Positions 13,901-25,647 of a stretch of 64,000 nucleotides of DNA are shown piece after piece (position 1 is the first letter of the stretch; each line of letters begins with the position of its first letter). The position numbers and the translations under genes are program-made. The notes beneath the pieces are model-generated. The model made no database searches, was not told the DNA's origin, and saw nothing but the letters and a program-made list of their open reading frames with translations. The stretch lies in contig OU612066.1 of NCBI GenBank assembly GCA_914767715.1, forward strand, positions 10,919,001 to 10,983,000. Direction: 5' to 3'. This DNA is from Membranipora membranacea (taxonomy: Eukaryota > Bryozoa > Gymnolaemata > Cheilostomatida > Membraniporidae).

Positions 13901-16900
13901 ATGCTGTTTGGACGCAGCTCATTCTGGTGTCATGCACCTGGGCGATGGCTTTCTTATCGCTCAATTTTCATACCATAGTATTCAAATGGGTCTTCTTCAT
14001 ATTCAATTCAGCACAGGTAAGACAGATGATTAAGTCAGTTCAGATTAGAAACATAGGTAAGCCAACATGGGCAGCATTTCAAGTTTCCAAGTGTCAGCTG
14101 CTAGCTAAAGTCAGGGAAGGGGTGCAACAAAAAGGAGCAAACTGGATTTCCACGGCCTAGCATAGCCTTATTTTGTTTACGATTCTAGATGGTGCTATCG
14201 ATGTTTGTCAAGTTCGGTCTTCTATTGCCGTTATCAAAGAAGAAAATGTGTGACTAAGTATCTGACCTCCATCTATTCATCCAATTGAGATTTTGATTTC
14301 TTCCCCACAGGGCGCCTTCCTGTTCGTATTTTTCTTCTTGCTGAATGAAGAAGTTCGTTCTGTGATTAAAAATAAAGACATTAAGAAGCAGCTGGGCTGG
14401 GACGTAAGCACTGGTAACATTGGTGCGACCACACCGAACGGTGCTCCTGAAGACACCATTCCACTAAATCCCACAGAAAGGGTAAGTATAGATGGTTACG
14501 CGTGTGCATTTATTATGCAATATTTATGAAAACGAAGATTGATCCACTGACTTACAAGTGAGGGACCTGCCAGCCTTAGTAAGATGGTACTAATCGATTC
14601 CACCCAACTATTTGAAACAGCTCTAGCAGTTGAGCCATCCCTCGTTTGTGTGACAAATATCATCCATTTGTAAAATGGCTCTATGACTGCAAGCTAAAAA
14701 GATTTTGCCCCTTAGTTAAGAATGTTTAAATTTAACAGTCTGTATACCAAATTGTCTGTCGTGACCATAGACTTAATATACTACCTAGACAGGCCAATAG
14801 CATTCAGTACTGTCCCACTTAAATAGCACGACATGACGTAATTAGTTTGTGCTGTGAGCCATAGTTTACTATATGCCATTCAATGAAATAATGTGATAAA
14901 TCGAGGAACGCCGGGCACGATATCGGCCCTTGTCCGGCCCCTAATTATTTAAACACAGAGAAAATTTGTGAGTTTATGTAAAAGACCTTTCCGCACGAGA
15001 TGGTATAAAAAATTGACTCTTTAGGCGAATCCAAAGCGAGAACAGACCTGATAAGTTACAATCATTAGCCAATAAATATTGAAACAAATACAGCCATCTA
15101 CCCTTAACACTTCTACCACTACTATTCAAATGCACAGAATACCCACAACAGTAACACAGTATCACAAATACTTTGTTGGATGAGCCAGATCAAAGCACCA
15201 CCACCATCATCATAGATTTTTGCATACATATTCCTAGTCATGACTGAGTACAACCTGCTCAGCTTGGGTTCCTTGTTAAAAGATTTTACTGCAAATTTTA
15301 TTGTCGCTTCATGAGGAAGAATAGATCTGTGCTGTAAATTGAGTATGCCAACTCCAGATATGTATGTATGATGAAGTCTTTGGTAATCTCTCATCAATGA
15401 AATAATATAGTAAATCAAGACAGCAGGGTATAATACCAGCCAAATTATATTAGATCTGTTTTAATTTATGAGATAAAAATTATCAAAACAAATACAGCTC
15501 TGTACTTATTAACCACTTCTATCAATACATGACAAAAAAGAGGGCTGTTACTGCGGGATTTAACTAATTTCTGAGGGCACGACCAAGGCTAACGGCTACC
15601 ACTATCAGCGATTGCTGCCATATTCGATGTGACTGATTACAGCATAAGCTAAAGCTTATTGACACAAATACAGCCATGACGCTAGCCACTTCTTATCACT
15701 ACTTTGTAAAAAATATGAATATATACTGTTGAGTTATACTAATTGTTGTGGGCACGACAAAAATTAAAAACACTACCACTATCAGCGAGCATTGCAAAGT
15801 TAGATATGACTGGTTGCAGTATACATTAAACTTAATCAAATTAGTAGAGCAATGTAAGCTAACCACTTCTTACACTACTTAGCAAAAAAAATATATACTG
15901 TGGGATTATACTGAATTTTGCGGATGGGTCAAAGACTAGAAAACTACCACTATCGGTGATTGCTGCAAAATTTCCAAATGAGACACTATCACTATCAGCG
16001 ATCGCTGAAAATTAGATATGACTGAACACAATAAGCCTGCTCAGTTTGGAGCGCTTATGGTCAGTGTTTGCTGCGAGTTTGGTTGTTTCATGGTGTATTC
16101 TGACCAGCGTATATCTCTTCACTATTAGACACTGTGGATAGTGTGGGAAGGATCGGAAAATTGTTGGGATAGCATCCTTATTTAGCAAAGCTCTCCCACC
16201 CACACCAGGACGCCTTCTAAATGTATCTTGTTTCAAATGTTCGCTACAAAGAACAGTATATTTGGATGGAGTCCAGTTCTTGCGTTTAATGGCCGAAACC
16301 CATACCTTTAGTCTCTCCTCGTTATTTCTGGGGAAGGCGTGGAAGCTTAAATTAGGATTTCCTGCCGGGTTATTTCCACAGCCGTAGGCAGCACACCAGT
16401 TCCTAGATGACTTTTTCTAAAAGCATCACAAATGATAACATATACAATAATTATCATTAAACTACAGCTTTTGATATAATAAACAGAAATTGTAAAATCA
16501 ATTTCATAGAAGTGTCAGCATGGCCAAGAAAGATATGCGAGATCACCGATTAAGTCTACTCACACTTTTTGACTGCTGTGCCAGTTCTGAGTTAGATATT
16601 TTGGGAGTAAATCAGAATTGTCATCTCAAATAGTGTCCCTCCAGCCCCCCCCCCCCCCGCCCCATCACTATCGTTCCACCTTTTTTCTCTAACATTCAAA
16701 TTTTATCACACCCATCGATTATTATTTACTATGTCTTATAAATAGCCTTAAATTTATGTGCATGTATAGAAGGATGTGGGTATTATTATGTGACAATATT
16801 TAATTGATTTCTATCTAAAAAAAATAAGGAAGCCTGTCCTCTTAGATGGATGGGACAAGCAGAAATTATGTCAAAAAATTCAATCCAATAAAGACCGAAA

Positions 16901-18733
16901 TATGACAATGCATACATGAGAGCCACCACTGGGCTGTTTCTTACCTTATCATCTTGTGAAGTGGTAGCAGCAGGATTTTCATCTTGTGAAGATGAGGCAG
17001 CAAGATTATCATCTTATCATCTTGTGAAGATGAGGCAGCCAGATTATCATCTTGTGAAGACGAGGTAGCAGGCTGTAGGCTCATTTAAAAATAGTTTTGC
17101 TATAAACTGAGCGGCGTGGGTATTATATCCAGAACTTCCATGTTTGCCTTGTATCTCGCAACTGATGATAGTAAAATTGCAGCTGGGCTTACTTGTGAAG
17201 ATGAGACAGCAGGCCTCAGGTTCACGTTATATAAATAAATAATCTCAAGTATGAATATTCATACTTTGAAAATTCAAAGTATGAATATTAAAACCAGTAA
17301 CCACTTTGTTTACATAGTATCTTTCATCTTCTGTTTCAGTACAGGGCTGTATTTGTTTTGATAATTTGTATCTCATAAATTAAAACAGATCCAATATAAT
17401 TTGGCTGGTATTATACCCTGCGTGCCTTGATTTACTATATTATTTCATCGATGAGAGATGACCATAGACTTAATATAGATGGCTGTATTTGTTTCAATAT
17501 TTATTGGCTAATGATTGTAACTTATCAGGTCTGTTCTCGCTTTGGATTCGCCTAAGGAGTCAATTTTTTATACCATCTCGTGCGGAAAGGTCTTTTACAT
17601 AAACTCACAAATTTTCTCTGTGTTTAAATAATTAGGGGCCGGACAAGGGCCGATATCATGCCCGGCGTCCCTCGATTTTTCATATTATTTCATTTAATGG
17701 TATATAGATAAACTATGGCTCACAGCACAAACTAATTACGTCATGTCGTGCTATTTAAGTGGGACACATTATGATCAGTGAAGCATAAGCATTGTCCTGT
17801 CTAGGTAGTATATTAAGTCTATGGTCGTGACTAACTATAATGTAGCCAATGTAACATATGTTGTATTATTGTGATTGTAATGGATGTTTAGGAAGGAGAA
17901 GACGATTCCGAAAATATCATGGAAGAAAATGTCACAACTGTTTAAACATTATTATTGGTAATGCTTGTGTTCCTGATCAAAATTCCTTTTCTTTCTCACC
18001 AAAATATATATCCTGATAACAAACAGTGTTATTTGCACGGAGTGCTGTTTTAAGTAACCTATGTCTTTAATCATCATCCTGATTCCAATTTTTTGGCATC
18101 GCATACAATATTCTTCTCTTCACACCTTATTTGACCTTGACCTTTGTTTTTGGTGAGTGATTTGCACTAATCCAGTAATCCAGTAATCCAGTAATCCCAT
18201 ACACAGACAGCATCTGACTGTCATACCTAAGATGTTTCCTGTTTTCTGCACCTACTTGATTACAGATTCATAAGCACACAGGGACATTGACTGCTGAACT
18301 TATTCTTCTATTGAGGAATTTTTTTATCTATCAAGAAGATCACCTACCCACGATGCGTTTTCAAAATTATTTGCTAGATTATTGATAAAAACTCAGTATG
18401 AACTTCAGCAATTGTAGAGTAGTCTGATTGGTCACAACAAAACCGCTCTGCAGAAATCAGCTCATGTTTGCATTGCAGCAGCACAGTAATGTATGAAAGT
18501 TCTCATAATTTTCTTTTCTTTCACAGGAGCGAGCTTTATACAGACAAGCAGCAGGCTCAGTAGACATGGCTGAGAGTTCACATCCTCTACTGTCTAATCA
18601 GGAGTCAACAAACCATTCAGACTCGAGGTTTGCTGAAGATTTAGCAGATGAAGACCCTGCTGATGATTATGTGATCTCAGTGAGCCGTCTTAGAGAAATT
18701 GAACTTGACACGCTCACTGAAACTAGTGTCTGA
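3087..18733 (+). CDS. Adhesion G protein-coupled receptor (EGF-pentraxin-HRM-GAIN/GPS-7TM), 22 exons
   Basis: Cell-surface receptor. Coding exons: 3087-3186, 3963-4091, 4658-4870, 5300-5443, 5860-6018, 6391-6630, 7011-7142, 7360-7466, 7660-7809, 8089-8208, 8461-8662, 8992-9147, 9499-9689, 10076-10255, 10552-10661, 10823-10922, 11159-11324, 11685-11812, 12818-12903, 13890-14016, 14311-14481, 18527-18733. All phases join in frame; product about 1105 aa. Signal peptide 1-28; EGF-like 34-76 (ECRDTPGGYTCNC); pentraxin/LamG-like fold 80-325; HRM 329-405 (CPGYN, RTCQAGADGVGIW); GAIN 410-740; seven helices about 750-1000. Family marks are seen: the ECL1-TM3 Cys, AWLMNEG in TM3, CW in ECL2, and GAFLFVFFFLLNEEVR at TM7. 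Odd points: the EGF-like unit has five cysteines, and the GPS has CQC but no His-Leu-Ser/Thr cleavage triplet, so self-cleavage is doubtful. The last exon ends LTETSV, a class I PDZ-ligand pattern. The HRM exon stays open beyond the chosen donor at 7143, but only that donor keeps the frame. Ligand and pathway cannot be read from sequence. Confidence 0.85.
4931..4960. repeat. (TA)n microsatellite in a receptor intron
   Basis: About 13 uninterrupted AT dinucleotides followed by imperfect AT-rich sequence, just downstream of the third receptor exon. A second short (TA)n lies at about 37097-37114. Confidence 0.9.
8685..8772. repeat. Small inverted repeat in a receptor intron
   Basis: CAGGCAGCCCTCAATGATG at 8685 is mirrored by CATCATTAAGGGCTGCCTG ending at 8772, with inner complementarity (TTTGGGAA/TTCCCCAA). 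It looks like a short palindromic mobile-element relic and begins only about 20 bp after the donor at 8663. Confidence 0.7.
11475..11527. repeat. Short perfect hairpin in a receptor intron
   Basis: TAGCCTGTCTTAACAAGCTC is mirrored by GAGCTTGTTAAGGCAGGCTA with one mismatch and a 13-base loop. No function is evident; it could be a transposon end relic or a structured intronic RNA. Confidence 0.7.
12047..12654. mobile_element. 608-bp terminal-inverted-repeat element with a tRNA-like core
   Basis: About 125 bp at each end are near-perfect inverted copies (left 12047-12175, right 12535-12654), for example ATATTGAGGAAGTTATGGCC on the left and its complement on the right. The centre holds a second, weaker inverted pair (CATACTTATTA/TAATAAGTATG) around a tRNA-like segment. 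There is no coding capacity, so it is a non-autonomous element. It sits in the intron between the TM4/5 and TM5/ICL3 exons of the receptor. Confidence 0.8.
12341..12411 (+). other. tRNA-like segment (Pol III A and B boxes)
   Basis: TAGCTCAGTGTTAGCGG (12351-12367) fits an A box and GGTTCGAGACC (12395-12405) is a perfect B box at the spacing found in tRNAs. I could not pair a convincing acceptor stem, so this is more likely a tRNA-derived repeat head than a working tRNA gene. Its position at the centre of an inverted-repeat element is unusual. Confidence 0.6.
13725..13795 (-). other. Degenerate tRNA-like segment
   Basis: Read on the - strand, TCAGCTCAATGGGTACCGC resembles an A box and CCCGTGTTTGATCTCC a degraded T-arm/B box. 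The remaining stems pair poorly. Probably an old tRNA-derived SINE head in the intron before the TM6 exon. Confidence 0.35.
15590..16015. repeat. Internal direct repeats of the P element
   Basis: The motif ACCACTATCAGCGATTGCTG or close variants occurs at about 15598, 15775, 15945 and 15985, each followed by a stretch resembling ATATGACTG. The first three are spaced about 170 bp apart. This takes the place where the transposase core would be expected. Confidence 0.6.
16012..17084 (-). pseudogene. THAP zinc-finger remnant of P-element transposase
   Basis: The main exon runs from 16416 (after a TTTTAG acceptor) down to a stop at 16012. It encodes a C2CH THAP domain: CAAYGCG at the start, a W in KVWVSA, then CSEHF, and finally ALLNKDAIPTIF, the signature end of THAP domains. 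A likely leader exon, 17084-16945, starts with ATG and carries a tandem Ser-Ser-Gln-Asp-Asp repeat made of about 33-bp DNA units; it ends at a GTAAG donor. One of these units is out of register, so the leader changes frame and no longer joins the THAP exon in phase. THAP domains bind transposon ends as DNA. The RNase H-like and GTP-binding parts of a P transposase are absent. Confidence 0.75.
17892..17945 (+). CDS. Possible alternative last exon of the adhesion GPCR
   Basis: After a TTTAG acceptor, GAAGGAGAAGAC opens in phase 0, matching the phase-0 donor at 14481. It gives 17 residues, EGEDDSENIMEENVTTV, then TAA. It would replace the 68-residue tail encoded at 18527-18733. Both versions end in T-x-V, so both could be PDZ ligands. 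The exon starts 68 bp beyond the P-element end. It could be a false exon, since it is short. Confidence 0.4.
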   Translation, partial: EGEDDSENIMEENVTTV

Positions 18734-21308
18734 AAAATACCAATCACAGCTCCTTAGGCAACATAAAACATAAATGTTTGTGATCCGAAGTATTTGGCCC
18801 TCCACACATACATATCCCAGTAGCTGTCCGCGTTTATATTGAAGGAGCTGAGAGAAAACAATGCATATATGAACTCTCAGTGGGGATCTCTCCACATTTC
18901 TTTTCTCCATCCAAACTCCCCCCCCCCCCTGTATTTGTGACAGGGCTACTATTTGAGTCTGTTTGGAAGCAGCCTGCATAGCTATCATGTATCGCTTGAT
19001 TAATTGTAAATAGTTTTTTATAGTGTTATCCTTAATTGATTTTCTGGAAGTAGGTTTCGTAGTTACATGTTAATTCAGCTTTAACTTATATATGATGACT
19101 CAGAATCATCAAATTTGTTTATTTGTTTAAAGAGGTTTTCTAGAAAGTTTACAGATAACAGAGTAGTTAAAAAGTATAACTTGTTGACCAAATAGTCTTC
19201 AATAAACTATCAAATTGTAGGTTTTGATTTGAAGAGAGTTTCCCACATGAAATAATACAGCTATGACAGTCTCTTTCTTTCTACTTCAACTAAATTTCTG
19301 AGAGCTCTTTTATGCACATAATTAGAATGTCGAATCTTGCTACTTGCCAATCCAATCAGCAAGCAAAATGGCCTACAAAGAAAGAGTTATCTCCTCACGG
19401 CAAAAGAGAGCATAACTGCTAAAAAATGTATATCTGACCTCAAATCAAGGACCCTCCCTGCTCAAATTAGCTTTTTTCTTATTGTGGCGTCTAGAACCAG
19501 TCAGTAGTGTATAACTTGATCATTACAGTGTGCTAGCACATCATAATTCGATGTGCATATTCATATAATATGCAGAAAATGATTATTCCAAATGAATTTG
19601 ACAACTTGAGCTATTTCTCACCGTGTGCAGGCTACGGGTATACTTTAAAGGTGCTCGTTAAGCCCGATTATAAGGGTTCTCTGTACATAAAACAGAAATG
19701 AGGTCGATATTATGAATTTAAGGATAAACACATCACAAAACACTTTTGCCCGCAGATGATAACACTGTATATACCGCAGATCCATACTAGTAAATTTACG
19801 GGGTTTATTTTGAACATATAGCGCTACTAGTATAGTGTATTTTGCTAATGATGATATGGTAACCAACACTATTCAATGGGAAAAATACCAAAGCCATTAA
19901 CAAATTGGCATGATGGCACTCATCAACAAAGAAACAGTAAGCATGCTGGTCATTGTTTCAAGTCTGTACACTGGGTGGTACATCAAATCAGTCTAGCGAC
20001 AAAAGCTGGGCTCAGACAGATTAATCGGACCCCTGAAGCCGCTAAGTTGTCTGGGACCATAATATAGGGCTAGACTCGGTGGGACTCAGGGTTTCAGATG
20101 GGACTATATAGCTGTGACTGATAGCAATATGTAATATGATATACATTGACTCTCAAAAATTTCATGATCATATATGAACTGGTTAGGAGTTCTGAGAACC
20201 AGTATCCTAGGCTCAATCTCAGTCATAAAAGTATATAATTAAAACATTATTCTTGACATGTATAATGTACAGCTAAATGCTTGTATATACACTAGTTAAA
20301 CATAGTAACGTATACATCTATTTTACATGCAATGTGATTGTAATACCATCTTATCCTGAAGTATACACAAACCTACTAATTAACGTCCTTGTTGTTTATT
20401 AGACTGACATTTACAATCTATGAACAATATAAGTTACTTACAATTTAAAAATATGTGAAGTTACAGGTAAGTGGAATATTACAATAATATTATTGCTGTC
20501 GGTTAGTAGAATAAAAAGTACATGATGTTAATTCAAGATTGCAATAAACTCAAGCTGAATGATTGCTCTCCCAGGCTCGTAGTTCGCGAGGAGGCAGCGA
20601 GGCACTGCCTCCCCTAAAGAAAGTGGTCAAAAACATTATTATTGTCTAATCCAAGTCAGAGTCAGCTCATCTGGGATTTACATTTTTTATTTATGTACCA
20701 TCCTCAAATGCTGTGGTGACTGGTGTGTCGCTGTTGCCCCAGCTACCACAGGAGCACCTAAATCCCCCCACCTGGCGTTATTTTGTGCCCTCTAGGATTT
20801 TTGCCTCCCTATAATTATTTTCTAAACTACGACCCTGTCTCTGCCTCAGTCCCTCACAGCTGATTTAACGATTTCATAACAATATAGAATTCAAACATTC
20901 CGTAACATACCAACCTTACTTTACCAAGGCTAATGATAAAGACTGCCCACTTGATAGTTGTATAGATCAATCGCAACAAGCTTGAGATTGATATAAAGTG
21001 TTTAGATAAAGATTTAAATATTTCTAATGATGCAATGGTATTATTATTGGTGTCCCACAATAAGTCCTAATTGTTCATGCACAACAACTAAGTAATATCA
21101 ATAGAGGATTGTATTGTATACCAATGGTAGTTTTACAGATAAAGCACATGTACCGGTGTTGATGGATTATATAGCTTTGGTTAATCTTACGAGCTAGAAG
21201 CTGGACACAGCTTACTGATAGGAATCCAAACATTTTGCTACATAGAGGCATACACGACACCTTGAGCACACCACCTTCTTCTATCAGAGCCCGACACGAT
21301 ATACCACC
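18734..21308. other. Receptor 3' UTR and intergenic region
   Basis: No gene recognised. AATAAA at 19201 is a possible poly(A) signal for the receptor. A C10 tract lies near 18919. The stretch at 20545-20840 has a different composition, with many CC and GG runs, and may be a repeat fragment, but I could not place it. Confidence 0.4.
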
Positions 21309-24300
21309 ATGGATTCCTGGTTCTTGTCGGCGGTAAGAGGAAGTGCAGGGAATGAGAGAACGGTAGCTGAGGATCCTGTACGGAAGTTTTGTCTGGGACG
21401 CCTACGTAACCTCCCTGCGATAACGCTGTGTGTTCTGTTAACAGCAACGCAAGCCTTCTTACTTAACCTTCATCTTGTCAAAGTAAGTAACATATTCATT
21501 TGGAGTCAATTCCGTATTGAGACGAGGAGAGAAGTCTAGTCTTGCCTATCACATTGACATAGCTTCTATATCGGCAATTTTTGTTTGAAATGTAACTATC
21601 TCATTATCCATTGAGGGCTGGGTGTAACTGATGGTATTCTCGATTCACATTGAACAGAAACTTTGTGCTCATGAGCTGTGATTGAAGGAATTTTAAACAT
21701 GGATTAGATTGATAACTGAAAAAGACCTACATGATGTTTATTCCGTGATCCTTGTACACAGTAGTTTTTATGTGAGAATTTGAAGCTTTAAATCATTGAT
21801 CTGGTTGGTATTTTTAGTTCCCAAGAATCTGATATCATTTGAACTGTATACAGTTGAAAAACTTGAAACAGAAAACTATACGGTAGAAAACTTGAAACTG
21901 AATTGTACAATTATTGAAGATTATTCTGGTCGAGAACAGTCATCGCATCCCTAACCTACATGACGTCATAAATACTTTGAATGACAAGCTAAGCTTCATA
22001 CCTCAAGAGTGGATGGATTCAGAAGCAACAAATAATTCATCACACTCATCAGACCAGAGAGGATGACCTGATCAGACCCACATCAATACGATAAATTATC
22101 TGTCCCAAAATGAGGGTTTTCTGGCTAAAATCAGCATTTCTATTTAATGTTTTAGTCGTTAGATGACGGACGACAATGGATATGGTTTGCGGGAGACGCG
22201 CTGGTCGTTTCCTCGTTCATAGCAGTTTTCTACTTGAGAGAATGGAGATTGAAGCGTCTAACTGCCAGACGCAAAGAAGAGACTGGGTTCAATAAAGGCA
22301 AGCTTGTTATGTTCAAACACGTTTGAGTATTTTCGTGATTTTGCTTGACTCTAAGCTTGTATTGGGTGTTACTTCATTTGATCTTTGTCTAACCTCTTAA
22401 ACTGGATCTAGCCGACCTTGCCTTGCTGTAAATGCATATTTATATTACTATGTACTGACAGCATGTTGGCCCTTCGTCAAAAATTTTGGCTGTCTGACTT
22501 TGACACCAAAACTTTGACATTAACATTGACAAGCTGTTTTGGGTGGAACTGATGAACAATTGTTGGCTATGACTTATGAGTAATAAGTTAACTCCTTATC
22601 ACTTTGGTATATGTATGCTTGGCTGCAGGCTTAGTTACTTACTTTGGAGTTTAGGTGATATCTTAACGCAGATTATTGACCATAGGGATTAACTTGAAAA
22701 CTAGTTTGGTCATCTGATGTCAGATCTCATTTACAAAGAGACATACATTATGTCTTATCTGCTAGAGTAGTCAGAAAATGATCCAATGTCTTCATGAGAT
22801 ATTGATAGAGTGGATTGATAGATGGTATGGAAAGCCGGCGAGCTATTAACCTGACCTTTGTTTTAACCGGTACGTGTTTGTAAAGCCACTTCGTTAATTA
22901 TCGAGTTCTTGTAAGAAAAGTCGATCGTCAAAAGTCAAAAGTGCCAGCCCTAAATTCAGACTACAAATAGATTCATGCTCTTGGCCAATTTATTATGTAT
23001 GAACTTAAATGTAAATATAATAATCTATATATGACCCTGTACTACCAGGTTACTAACCTTCATACATGAAAGCCTTGTACACTTCAAAGATTTAAATAAA
23101 ATATTAAGATAACAACAAGGGTCTACAAACTCCAGCCTTTATACTCCAAACTATTCACAAGAGGAAAAATTGGCGGTTCCGCAGACTTGAAATAGCCAAG
23201 TCAAATGCTCGCTCGGATTTACTCAACCTCAACCTCAGCTAGCCAACATTTAGTGCTAGCTAACATTTAGTCACCCCACAACTAGCTTAAATAAACTTAT
23301 ACTTAGTACTCTAGGCCTAGGGTTATAGTGATTCAAGCCAAGTGGTTTTAAAGTACATCACACATGTGAATTAAGTGATCGAACCTGAAATTCACATGTT
23401 TGGACATCAGCGAATCACACATGTCTCACAGAAAATCTCTTTGCTGAATCGTAATTTACATCTCAATCGACTGCCTCACTATTCTTATTCCACTTCACTC
23501 TTATTGTAGGTTTGCCTTTTGCTGCTATTGGGTGGTTATTATATGGTGCCCTCATTGCAGCAAGAGTTGCAATCATTTTCAAACTTGATTTGGAAAAAGA
23601 AAGAGATATTGGTGATTTGAAGATGGTTGTCAGGTAAGGGATGGCACAAAGCATAGACATTTATCAAGTTATTGTACGCAGCCTTCCTCCCTACGTCTTT
23701 CAGTGCAAATTAGAGCCTCTTTTGATTATTAACTATTAGCAGTTTTGATAATTCACAATATCTTAAAGATACTACCTGCTCCATCCTCCCTGCTGGCTCA
23801 AGTCATTACAAATCCAGTGTAGAAAGTTGTTTTCCCAATGACAATAGTTGGACAACTCCTGGATTTAAAGCCAGACCTCTGACACCAGGGAATTTTGGAC
23901 AAAGCCCCTCTCTGCCTGCTGCTGTTAATATGGTTATGTAAACTTTATTGAGTGATAGTTATACCCACATCATTCACAGAAGATGATGGATAGGTGCATA
24001 TTATATTGTCACACCTTATCTACTCAATGTTCATAGGCATTTTTCGTTGTGAACTATTTCCCCTATCCTATGAGCACCTTTTGTAATCAAAATTATGTCA
24101 TAAACCTCACTCTCATTTGGTGTATTTGTTTGACAGCATGACAGCTATAATATGTGTGTTTTACACTGTTGGACAACACCACAATCATGAATCCGTAGCT
24201 CGGAGAGCCGCCATTATATCGCTCATCAAGACTTTCACTATTGACCTGCTGGATACTGTAGACATACTGGAAGTTCTGTTTGAGACTGCAGAAGGTCATG

Positions 24301-25647
24301 AAGTGAGTTTAAATTGGGATGGTATGGGTCAAATCCATTTTCTCTCTATCCAGATTTGTGTTCAGGTTGTAACCTGTTCAAGTGTACACGGTGCAATATT
24401 TTATAATAAAACGAAAATAATGATAAACAGGAACTCAAATGAACTTTGGATTGTAAAAAGGATATCATAATTTTGATAATCAGGGATTGTTGCCTGAAAA
24501 TTTTAATGTATCATGCCGAGGGTTGCTGCCTAAGATGCATCATCATGTCAGCATCACTATGTCTAACCATGGTTGCGGAGAATTTATCATGCATTGGCAA
24601 AAAGTAAAGGTTGTAAACTTTTAGCCAATGCATATGGTAACTTGGCTAAAAGTTTGCAGCCTTTACTTTTTCACATCATAATGCAAAATTATCCTTATTT
24701 TTTTGCAGGGGTTTTCTGTTGGACTGGAAAACTACATCTTATTTATCGTTGGACTCAATCTCATAAGGCCTGCAGTCGTGTTTATTAGTCTATTTGTGGA
24801 TCATTTTGGTAGTGTGAAGAAATCACTCATGACCAAGATCATCAAAACTTTACTTGGTGAGATATTAACAGCAGTGTCAGACTAGATAGTAATCTTTAGA
24901 AAGTTGTGCTCGGCTAGTGTATTTCAACTGCTGTGCTACCAAGCCAATCACCATCTTCACAGGTATAGCTAGCTAGCTAGCTGCAATCAAAGTAGCTCAG
25001 CCATCCACTTTGCTAAAAACAGCGTTTTTGGCCTCATTTTTTCGATAAAATGACGCAGCGTTGTCCAATCATATTTTTGATGAGCTGTTAGCGATCAGTA
25101 GCCCGGCAGCTTTCCAACGATGTATAGAAAGTTCATATTGCTGACCACCGTGTCTCTACCTTAAGTGATTCAATAACATGAGAGTCAAGTGTAATATATA
25201 TCTTGGAACTGAAAACTAAAAATTTGTTTTCAGCAGTCAGAGAAGCAGCAGTTAGAATGTTAATGCATATGGATGTGATAATTGATTTGTAAAATAATGT
25301 TCTCTTCTGTTTTTCTAGAGCTTTTATTCCTGAACATGCCGCTTCTCGGCTGTAGAATATACCTTGCCTATGGATACGATCAACGCTCAGTGTCTGTCTT
25401 CTTGGTCAAAAACATTCTTGGAATAATCTTTGGCATAATGGAAGTATATGACTGCAGTTTTGAGTATCATGAATTCTGCCATGGTCAAGGTGACTTTGTG
25501 GATGAAACAAAGGAAATCGAAGCACTTGACAGCAACGACTCTGAAAAAAGTTATAACCATAATAATGATGATGATGAAAATCAAAATACGAAAGGTCAAG
25601 GTAGTGATGCAACAACACTAAATGGTAACAGCAAGATTTCACATTAG
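21309..25647 (+). CDS. Multipass membrane protein, possibly TMEM26-like, six exons
   Basis: Exons 21309-21482, 22156-22297, 23510-23633, 24137-24302, 24710-24857 and 25319-25647 join in phase to 360 aa. Hydrophobic segments lie at about residues 35-58, 64-88, 106-128, 210-235, and one or two within 255-305. The C-terminal 50 residues are hydrophilic, rich in Asp, Asn and Ser, and presumably cytosolic. Motifs: DLLDTVDILEVLFE before the fourth segment, and NMPLLGCRIYLAYGYD followed by SVFLVKN near the end. The layout of a D-ILE motif, then a Pro-Leu...Arg stretch, then a F--KN stretch recalls the TMEM26 family, but that is a resemblance from memory and not a search result. Function is unknown. 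The second intron starts with GC (AAAG|GCAAGC), a rare donor class. The start at 21309 is the only ATG before the first hydrophobic segment in that exon. Confidence 0.75.
24591..24671. repeat. Inverted repeat immediately before an acceptor site
   Basis: AAAAAGTAAAGGTTGTAAAC is mirrored by GTTTGCAGCCTTTACTTTTT about 30 bp on, forming a near-perfect stem of about 29 bp. It ends about 40 bp before the acceptor at 24709 of the fifth exon of the membrane-protein gene. Confidence 0.7.

Larger units (their letters stand above)
14766..17823 (-). mobile_element. P-superfamily DNA transposon with 8-bp target duplication
   Basis: The ends are exact inverted copies beginning CATAGACTTAATATA, extending with small differences for about 350 bp (14766-15110 against 17475-17823). 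A second inverted pair lies further in (about 15375-15530 against 17338-17460). GTCGTGAC occurs directly outside both ends (14758-14765 and 17824-17831), an 8-bp target duplication as P elements make, and it resembles the known Drosophila P preference GTCCGGAC. The inside carries a THAP domain on the - strand but no catalytic core, so it is a 3058-bp non-autonomous derivative. An internal copy of the end (GACCATAGACTTAATAT) at about 17461 suggests nesting or partial duplication of one end. The element fills the last intron of the receptor gene. Confidence 0.8.
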
